A stretch of 64,000 bases of DNA. Origin: Schizophyllum amplum. Its lineage: Eukaryota > Basidiomycota > Agaricomycetes > Agaricales > Schizophyllaceae. Below, piece after piece: positions 55,892 through 64,000 of the stretch (the stretch's first letter is position 1; each line of letters opens with the position of its first letter). A program made the position numbers and the translations under genes. Where the stretch lies: the NCBI GenBank assembly GCA_007026445.1, contig VDMD01000072.1:1-64000 (forward strand), read 5' to 3'. A model generated the notes under the pieces. That model did no database searches, had not been told where the DNA came from, and saw nothing but the letters and a program-made list of their open reading frames with translations.

Positions 55892-57067
55892 GGCGAGACG
55901 AGAGACGGGGGAGGGAGACAAGGAGGTGGGGATAAACGGCGCATCCTGACAGTTTGAGACGACCGCGTAATTCGAACCGTCTCGCACGTGCAGCTGAACT
56001 TCAACAGCTGTTCCCACGGTTGAACTTTTTTGTCGCTCGTCAAGTCGAGTGCATAACAGCGCACCATCCTCTCAGGCGCTCACCGGATAGTATGCAATGT
56101 GTTCACTTATGACTTCTGCAGCCACTCAGGCATTTTGAGCACTTTTGAGGGTCGTCTAGATGTGCCGGTGTAGCAGGAGGAGGTAGAATTTCTCACCTCT
56201 ATAACGACGTGCCGATTCAAGCTGGCGCTGCAGGCTTCGAGAATCTCGCTAACAGAGCACTCCACTACCGTTTCTGGGCGTAGATTAGAGCTTTGAGTGG
56301 ATCTGACGCACATTGTGGCCTCAATGATGGGACGCGCTTCTCTACTGCCTGCGGTATGCAGAGATGTCAGAGTAAGGAGACACCTCGACGTTGTTGGGGG
56401 AAGGCGTGGGCATACTGAGCTCTGTGACTGTAATATTTCCGAGTGAATTGGACGACCCAAAAATATTCATCATGAGGTGGTTTGCGGTCCTCGGAAGGTC
56501 GCCGACAAGGAACTGCGTGCATCATAAATCACAGAAAAACCTTTTAAATGCACTTTTCAAATGTACCTACCGTATATCCAACAACGGCTCTCATCGGCTT
56601 AGATTAGACGCAGCAAATCGCATTGGCGCACCCGAATGAGAGGACGTAGCGCGTATCTGAACGATTATCTGAATGAGTATTACTGTTCCTTCGAGTCTCT
56701 GAACCATGATCTTTGCCGTCGAGCTCACTTCAGGTGGCCCCGCGGACCTTCGGGAAAGTAGATTACACACTGTTGAGGTGTTACCTGACCGATGTGAGTT
56801 AGGTACAGTACGAGAAGATCGCGGAATACGGCGGGCGTGCACCGTCAAGCAGAGACGCCTACTGTAACTTAGGTATTGCACGCTCGCTCTCGCGTGTACC
56901 TATTCGCTCATTCGGTGCGTGTTCTTTATAGCTCATCGACAGGGATGGCTCAGTACAGCTTTCTTTCGCACATACTCGTTCACTCGTGTACTTATAATGG
57001 AGGCTGCAATGGGTACACAAGAAGCGCTTGTCGCCTTTCTTTCACTCGTATCCGAACCATACATGTA
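55892..57067. other. intergenic, no confident gene
   Basis: A minus-strand stretch at 56260-56450 could form a small two-exon ORF (an ATG near 56412 and an intron ending CCGCAG) but it stops after about 37 codons and has no recognisable motif. The rest shows no coding character. The first part is the likely promoter and leader of gene D. Confidence 0.4.
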
Positions 57068-57764
57068 TCACAGCAGTATAAACTTGACCGCCCTGCCCGT
57101 CGCAAGCGCCCTCTCCATCGCTGCGAGTGCACTATCCCGAGAATCAAAGCTCTCATGCGAGGCGCCCGCATACCCGCTCGTCAGAAAGGAGCACTCGTGG
57201 CTAGTAAAGATATCAGCAAACATGAAGGAGATCAATGAGAGTCACTTACAACGTTAAGTAAACGCCGGGCTGAAGCCCCGCATAGACGACGTACCAGCGG
57301 GAAGCGTTAGGGGCCATAGCCTTGCTCGTCGGATCTTCGAGGAAGTGAGTACAGAGGGGTAGGTCTTGAAGCTCCATCCGCTGGCGCTGGATGACTCGGC
57401 GAATGTCGGCTGCGCGCCGCTCCGCGGTACAGACAAGGCCGCGGGCTTGGGCGGCGGAGAACGCGCGCTCCGCCGCCGCGAAGCACGGGTAGGACTTGTG
57501 CGAGTTGTGAGGTACGCCTTTCACCTGCGCGCAGCATTGCGCCCTGTTTCAACGTCAACACGGAAATAGAGAGTCTGGCATAGATGGGACGCACCAAGAG
57601 CCATAGACGCCAGGCCGCCGTCCGACGAACACCACGTACACAGGTCCGTTGCACTGGCAAAGATGGACTGGGGAGGATATGGGAGCTGATAGGGCTTGTC
57701 CTCTCTCAGGCTGCGCCGGAAGCGAGAGCTGGGAGAGGAGGGATGTGATTTCGTCCGCGGTCAT
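57068..57764 (-). CDS. tandem RNase H1 N-terminal/viroplasmin-like domain protein (3 exons, 198 aa)
   Basis: Exons 57764-57595, 57543-57250 and 57200-57068 join to 597 nt. Two copies of the small domain known from the N-terminus of RNase H1 (RNA/DNA hybrid binding) and from caulimovirus viroplasmin are visible: PVYVVFVGRRPGVYGSW...VKGVPHNSHKSYPC...AAAERAF near the N-terminus, and RWYVVYAGLQPGVYLTF...SGYAGASHESFDSRDSALAA at the C-terminus. The aromatic/Gly-Val-Tyr core and the Glu/Ala-rich closing helix appear in both. No catalytic RNase H domain follows, so it is probably a stand-alone hybrid- or dsRNA-binding protein (inferred). Introns of 51 and 49 nt each fall inside a domain copy. Copia copy 2 begins 318 bp upstream of the ATG. 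Confidence 0.8.
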
Positions 57765-58081
57765 TGTCAATCGAAGCAGAATCGAAAGCCCCGGTTTCAG
57801 ACGCGACAGCTGTTGGCGCGCCTTGTATACGAGACGCCTGGGAGTTATAGCGGTCCTGCTGCCGGAGTCGCAGAACTTCGTCCATCTTCTGCGTCGAAAG
57901 TCGCTCCTTGGCCGGTGAGAGAAGATACGGACACTGCGCAAGCCACTCCCTGCTTTGGGGAATTGTATGCCGGAGGCGGGCAAGTGAAGCTCGAGGCTTA
58001 CAGGCTGCGCGGGGATTCACGCGCGGGGCATAACACGCGGCTTCGAGTTCGACAGCTGGCGGGGGAAACAAGGAGCAAGAA
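57765..58081 (-). promoter_or_regulatory. remaining upstream region of the RNase H1-N-like gene
   Basis: 317 bp between the ATG and the LTR of copia copy 2. The open frame extends upstream of the chosen ATG without a stop, so a longer first exon cannot be excluded. Any promoter element further upstream has been displaced by the insertion. Confidence 0.4.
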
Positions 58082-58391
58082 TGTTGGACTTTCGGCTGTT
58101 CTTTGTATCGACGAGTCCGGTCAGCCGGGTCCGGTCGACCGGACTGTCACGTCACGCTTATAGCGGTCGCACTCTGGTCGCACGCTGGTCGCACTCATGC
58201 GTGCGACACACACAAACACCTATACATATTACTTATCTGATGTATGATGTCATGCCTTCCTAGCAGTATATAAGGAGGGCTCTACCTACCCCTCAATAAC
58301 AAGTCTTCTACTTGACTTACCTGCGCATAGCCTTCAGCTAAGCTCTCTACTAAGGTAGGCTAGGCAGGCGCGCTTCCCCGCATGCTCAACA
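58082..58391 (+). repeat. 5' LTR of copia copy 2
   Basis: 310 bp, TGTTGG...CAACA. U3 holds a perfect 16-bp palindrome GTCCGGTCGACCGGAC that is imperfect in copy 1. TATA box at 58267-58273 and primer-binding site at 58392-58403. Confidence 0.95.
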
Positions 58392-58676
58392 GGTTATGAG
58401 CCCCGGTGAGCTGTGTTAGCGCCCTAGTGGCTGCAGCACAAAGTCATCAGCGCCGTCACTGGCAGCGATGACGGAGTTAGCGCCTCCACAGCCTGCTATC
58501 ACTTCAGCCGCTCTAAGCGCTGGTGAAACCATGCCGGATCGCGCTCATCGCGCTTGATCCTGGATGTACCGATCTCCAAAGGAGATGCTGGTCATCGGCG
58601 CAAGCTCGGTTCGCTCATCGGCGCCCATCGTTGGCTGCGATCTTGAACCTGATGCTGACGATCTTCACAGATCATC

Positions 58677-61600
58677 ATGTCCAACGCCCTCTTCACTCAA
58701 GTCCCTCTCCTCGATGGCCACAACTATCGCAAGTGGGCTCAGGCTGTCACAGCCCACCTCATGTCCTACGGTGTCTTCGACGTTGTAAGCGGCGATCGGG
58801 AGACTCGTCCCTCTCCGATCGCTGCTACTGCGAACTCTTCGTCGAATGACGATGAGATTCGACAGTGGAAGAGCGATGATCAGAAGGCCAACGGCACTCT
58901 CCAGTGTCGTATCTCGCCTGAGATCATGACCGGTATCCCAGATGCTAGCAAGGCCTCCGCCCATGCGCTCTGGGAATACCTCGAGAGCGAGTTCGATTCG
59001 CCACAGCCCGCCGAGATTTTTAGCTGGTACAAAACCGCTTTTAATTTCCGGTTTCGCGCGAACGAGCATCCTGATCCTCAGATCAGCGTTCTCAATGACA
59101 TGTTTGCTCGCTTGACTCAGGAAGGGGAAACCCTGTCTGATTTCTTCAAGGCGATGCTCATGTTGAACGCGACTCCTGTTGCGAGTATCGTGGAGCATGT
59201 CCTGCAGTCCTTTGCGAAGGACAAGCTTACTCCAGCTGTGGTTCGCGAAGCTCTGCTTACGCACTACACCCACAAGCAGGATCTGCAAGGCCAGGTCAAC
59301 AAGTTCTCCCACGTCAAGCGCAAGCGCGACGACCCGAAGTACTCTAACCAGCAAAAGAACTCTGGTTCTTCGTCGAACTCCGACGGCAATGCTGGGCAGA
59401 AGAAGCCGGGGCGCGGCAAGCGTGGCAGTGGGAAGGACAAGAAGGCCAAAGGCAAGCAGAACGCCGGCAACGGCGGTCATGCCCACTCGCACGCTGCAGT
59501 CTCCGAGATTGCAGGATCGATTTCGGTCGGATCGCTCACGGTCGCTCCTCCCGCTCCCAAGTCGTCGCACGTCGCTCTCATCACCCCTGCTGGAACTTCG
59601 GTTCGCAAGGTGAAGGAGAAGGCTCCCATCAACGACGACGAGGCCGTTGCGAACACGGGGATCTCCCGTGGCGTCAAGAACGTCTTTGCTCTCGCCGAGC
59701 AGATCGATGTTCCGGTCACGTTCGAGAGCTTCCGCACCCTCGACAAGGTCGTCAACGACGGGGGCATACCCAAGGATGACGAGGCGATGGGTTCTCCCAC
59801 TCCGCGCGCGTCGACGTCTGCTCTGACGCTCGATAACGCGCCTCCTGCCAAGCGCGCTCGTACTGGGGAACACCCGGACGTTGCCGACGCTATGCAGCAG
59901 CAGGAGTTCCAGTCGTTCCTTCTGGACTCTGGATCGAACGAGATGCCCATCGAGCCCCCGCTCAGCCCGCTCGATATGTCCGCGCTCTGCAAGGACGACG
60001 CGGGCCCCATCAACATGGCCGATCTCTTCGGAGACGAACCCATCGGGGATGTGGACATGGACATCGCCATGGCCGCTGGCATTTCTGCCGCCAACGGGCA
60101 AGTACCTTCTTGTCTCAGGCATCTGCGCAATACTGATTGCTGCGACACACAGCGAGAGCGCGTAATCAACGTGCCCGCGGGTTCTGTACTGGATGTATTG
60201 CTGACTGGGTCGCATAAATTTTGTACGAATAATATATGTGTTGTCCACGATCTTGCTGCGTGCCCGACTTGTAAGGGAAAGACCACAATAACTGGGGACG
60301 AGGATTTTCTGCCGTTGTGGCTCCTCGATTCCGGTGCATCTCTTCACGTAACATCGGAGATTGATGATCTGGCTGGGTACGAAAAACTTTCGGAACCTAT
60401 CATCGCACAGACCGCATCCAAAGACACTCGAGTTGCATTGGTTGGTCGTGGGACAGCCTTCGTAGATCATTATGTTACGAGGCGTGGTCAAAAGACTTTG
60501 GTGACATCTCAGGTGTATCCGGTGTATCATGTACCCGCGTTACACGGTCGCCTTATGTCTTTGGGCACCTTATTACAAGGTGGATTGACAGTGCGCGGAA
60601 ACGCTGCCGCAATCAGCTTATATCGAAAGAAGTCTCCTCTTTCGGTAATGGATTTCTTGAAAATCCACAAAGTGCATTCTATGTACTTCCTGTGGTCAGC
60701 GCCCACAGTGGCGAAGACCATATCCTCGATGTCTACGGTCTACAAAATAGACTATGATATCATGCACCGACGATTCGCACATCCGTCGAAGGACGTTCTA
60801 CGTCAGGCGAAAAAGCATACCAAAGGCTTTCCGCAAGATCTCTCTTTCCCAGAGGATACTCGCCCCTGTCCAGGATGCGCACAAGGAAAAATGCACCAGC
60901 GTGCCTTTCCTGCGTCCGAGACTCGTGCGAAGAACCCTTTTGATTTGATTCACTCAGATCTCAAGGAGTTCCCGACGGAATCTTATCACAAGTTCCGTTA
61001 TTTCATCAGCTTCCTTGATGATTGTCTCTCTCACGCTTGGACCGTATGCTTACGCAAAAAGTCCGATGCGCAGCTGGCCATCCGCAATTTCATTGCGATG
61101 GTTAAAACTCAATTCGGTGTGACCATCAAAAAGTGGCACATTGATTATGGGGGAGAATTTCACTCACTGGATCTGATTGAATTCCTCAAGTCCGAAGGGA
61201 TTGAGGTCGAGCACGGCGTGCCTTATGCTCATCAGCAGAATGGCCGCGCTGAGCGATTCAATCGCACGCTCATGGACAAAGCCGAAGCCATGCGCTTTCA
61301 GGCTTGTCTACCCAATTCATTTTGGGAGTTCTGCATTCAGCATGCTACGCGAGTCTACGATATGACGCCTATCCGGCGCCTAAAGTGGAAAACTCCGCAT
61401 GAAGCGCTGAAGAAAGAACAGCCGGATGTCTCGCTTCTGCGAGTCTTTGGTTGCGCTGCATACGTCTTTATCCCAGAGGAGAAACGCCAGAACAAACTAT
61501 CGCCCAAATCGGAGCTGATGACGTATCTTGGCAATCCCGATGGTGTGAAAGGCTTTTTGTTCATGCGCAAAGACAACTCCCTGTTCACTGGAGCTCACGC

Positions 61601-63811
61601 TCTCTTTGACGAGGAGGTGTTCCCCCGCTGTCCTGACAGCGATAAGCGTCGTGCACACGTCCCTGTTGGTGAAGATTTCCCACAGCGTGACGACGACCCA
61701 GTGGACCCACAGGATCCATCCTTTCAGGAACCTGGAGGATTGCCGGATGATGATGATTTTCCACCGCCCGCACCTCCGGCTCCACACCGTCCCGATTCAG
61801 GTGACGATGGTGATGATGGCAATCAGAACCGTCAGAACCGGCCGCATCAGCGAAGGGATGAGACTCCGAGCCGTATTCCACGTCCGCGCAGAGATATCAC
61901 TCCGCAGCAGCAGGAACCACAGGCACCACGGAGATCTACACGCGAGCGGCGAGTGCCAAATCGTCCAGGAAACGTCTATGGGGAGAAGCGGAACCCAACG
62001 GACATTGTCCGGGACATTCAGAACAGCAAGGGCTGGAAAAGGATGGTCGGCGATAATGACACGGGTCGCTCCCGGTCTAACGCGACCTCCGGTGATGATA
62101 GAGTTCCCGGCTCTAGCTCACAACCAGACTCTGGCGCAGGTGCTTCTGATAATCTAGACGATGACGAGGCACGCATAGAGACGCTATGCCGGGAAGGGGG
62201 AGTAGGAATCATCACGATGCTGCTTTCCAAAGCCGTCGACAACGATGAGGACATTCCTGACACGTCCAATATCCGAGATTGGACATTCCGCGATATATCC
62301 AAGTTGCCTAAAGCGCAACAAAAGGATTGGTTGGATGCTTGCCGCGAGGAGCTCGAGGCACTCCGTCAGCGCAAGGTCTATACTCTTGTGGACCGTCCGA
62401 AAGGACGAAAGGTCATCAAATGCCGCTGGGTCTTTGATCAGAAATCTGATGGCCGCAAACGAGCCCGCCTCGTTGCCAAGGGTTTCAGTCAGGTCGAGGG
62501 AATCGACTATGACGAGATATTCTCGCCTGTTGTCAGGTACGAGACGTTCCGTCTGGCCATCGCGCTTGCAGCGCTTGAAGGCTGGCATATGTCAGGTCTT
62601 GACGTGAGGAAAGCCTTCCTATATGGTGATCTGAACGAAGAGGTCTACATGGAACAACCCGAAGGCTTCGTTGCCAAGGGCCAAGAGCGCAAAGTCATGC
62701 GCTTACACAAGGCGATCTACGGACTCAAACAAGCTGCATTCTCTTGGTGGAAAGCGCTGACAAAGTCCACGAAAGCCATGGGCTGGGTCCGACTCACATC
62801 GGATGCTGGCGTCTTCATCTACCAAGACTCTAAGGGACGCTTTGCCGTCATCATTGTCTATGTGGATGATGCCCTGTTCTTCTCAAAGGACAAGTCGCTC
62901 CTCGCCTTTCTCAAGGCAGAGTTCAACAAGCGATGGGATTGCCGTAATCAGGAGATTACTGAGGAGTTCTTGCGCATGCGCATCACTCGAGATGGATCTA
63001 AGATCAAGATCGATCAGGTCCATATCTTGACAAGGTGCTGCAACGCTTTGGGATGCAGAACGCCAAGTTCGCACCAACCCCTCTGCCGGCTGGATACACT
63101 CCATTGCCAAACGAGGATGAGGTTGATCCCGCTCTCCGTCAGAAGTTCCAATCGGTGATTGGGTCGCTTCTCTTCATCATGTTGGGCTCTCGCTCCGACA
63201 TTGCGTACGCAGTGACCAAGCTGTCACAGTTCGCTGCCAATCCATCCCAGGACCACCTACACAAAGCGCTGTATATCTGCCGCTATTTAGCTGGTACCAG
63301 GAACTATGCCCTCGTATACGATGGTGCATCAGATGGCGGACTTCTTGCGTTACCGACTCGGATTGGGCATCTGATCCGATCAAGAGACGATCCACGACCG
63401 GCTTCTTCATGAAGTTGGCCAACGGGAATGTCTGCTGGCAGTCTAGACTTCAGCGCACCGTCGCGTCGTCTTCAACGAGCAGAATACATGGCGCTCTCTG
63501 ATTGTAGCCGCCAGGTGATGTGGCTCAAGAGTCTCTTGCTAGAGCTCAAGCGCAAAATCACCCTTCCCGTTCCCATCTGCGGTGACAACCAGGGATCGAT
63601 CTTCACTGGCAGCAATGCCTACCGAGACCGCCGGATGAAACACATCGACATTCGTTATCACTACATCCGTGAGCTGGTCGAGGAGAAGGAGGTCGAGCTG
63701 TTCTTTATAGACGGCAATGATAACCCTGCGGATATGTTCACCAAGAACCTTGGACGCGTCAAGTTCGAGAAGTTCAGATCTCAACTTGGTCTCGAGTTCT
63801 ACTCGACCTAA
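58677..63811 (+). pseudogene. copia copy 2 gag-pol with C-terminal frameshifts
   Basis: Open and nearly identical to copy 1 up to about residue 1448, including protease LLDSGASLHV, the integrase triad and reverse transcriptase YVDD (62859-62870). A one-base loss near 63020 (CCC to CC) shifts the frame and gives a stop at 63156-63158. Further losses occur near 63351 (one base) and 63475-63479 (two bases), so the RNase H region exists only as pieces (63035-63412, 63428-63811). The element could not make a complete polymerase by itself, though it could be mobilised by copy 1 proteins. Assembly error is an alternative. Confidence 0.9.
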
Positions 63812-63865
63812 CAGGCCGAAGAAGATATACGCCTACGTGTGTCACACACACTTAGCGAGGGGGAG

Positions 63866-64000
63866 TGTTGGACTTTCGGCTGGTCTTTGTATCGACGAGT
63901 CCGGTCAGCCGGGTCCGGTCGACCGGACTGTCACGTCACGCTTATAGCGGTCGCACTCTGGTCGCACGCTGGTCGCACTCATGCGTGCGACACACACAAA
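63866..64000 (+). repeat. 3' LTR of copia copy 2 (first 135 bp)
   Basis: Begins TGTTGGACTTTCGG directly after the polypurine tract GAGGGGGAG and is truncated by the end of the window. Confidence 0.95.

Larger units (their letters stand above)
58082..64000 (+). mobile_element. Ty1/copia element, copy 2 (cut by window end; frameshifted)
   Basis: Same family as 9477-15576. The left LTR is complete (58082-58391) and the right LTR starts at 63866 and leaves the window. The internal region is nearly identical to copy 1, but the LTRs differ from copy 1 at several sites (TCAGCCGG and TCGACCGG for TCAACCGG; CTTATAGC for CTCATAGC). Within the 135 bp available, its own two LTRs differ at one position (CTGTTC against CTGGTC). 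The base run before the left LTR is AAGAA; the right duplication lies outside the window. Confidence 0.95.

Overview
The window looks like nuclear DNA of a filamentous basidiomycete, most likely an agaricomycete. The sequence is GC-rich. The genes that can be modelled have many introns of about 46-55 nt, with GTNNGT donors, CTRAY branch sites and NAG acceptors. The gene content is typical of repeat-rich mushroom or polypore genomes: Ty1/copia and Ty3/gypsy chromodomain retrotransposons, a KDZ transposase, and expanded lineage-specific uncharacterised families. No rRNA, tRNA, CRISPR or bacterial-type operon was seen.

Layout. 1-9.0 kb has no confident gene, only a decayed multi-exon remnant near 5-6.3 kb. 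9.06-16.1 kb is a CCATGGG-rich inverted-repeat element split by a complete copia retrotransposon (9477-15576, identical 310-bp LTRs, target duplication GTCGT, one intact 1712-codon gag-pol ORF). 16.1-22.3 kb is a repeat field: minisatellites, a 371-bp MITE-like element, a heptamer array and an AT-rich stretch. At 22334-29544 a complete gypsy element with identical 210-bp LTRs sits inside a host gene (22278-22333 plus 29545-31841) with a GTCAA duplication.

33.0-41.5 kb is the most unusual part. One 694-codon reading frame on the minus strand (41478 to 33013) is split by two elements of about 3.2 kb with long terminal inverted repeats of roughly 300-350 bp. Each has an exact 7-bp target duplication, and removing both plus one duplication copy each leaves an open frame. 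The elements start with CA(C/G)CT, share a subterminal motif and carry large palindromes, but no recognisable transposase. Directly upstream lies a decayed gypsy element (41.6-48.7 kb).

50.5-57.8 kb is the best genic stretch: an apparently intact 11-exon KDZ transposase gene, a 5-exon gene of unknown function, and a 3-exon gene with two RNase H1 N-terminal/viroplasmin-like domains. A second copia copy starts at 58082, 318 bp upstream of the last gene's ATG, and runs off the window. It carries clustered small deletions in its RNase H region.

The genes do not form a pathway. The window is best read as a transposon nest with at least three nested insertions, two of them into open reading frames, and mobility genes in states from apparently intact to decayed.
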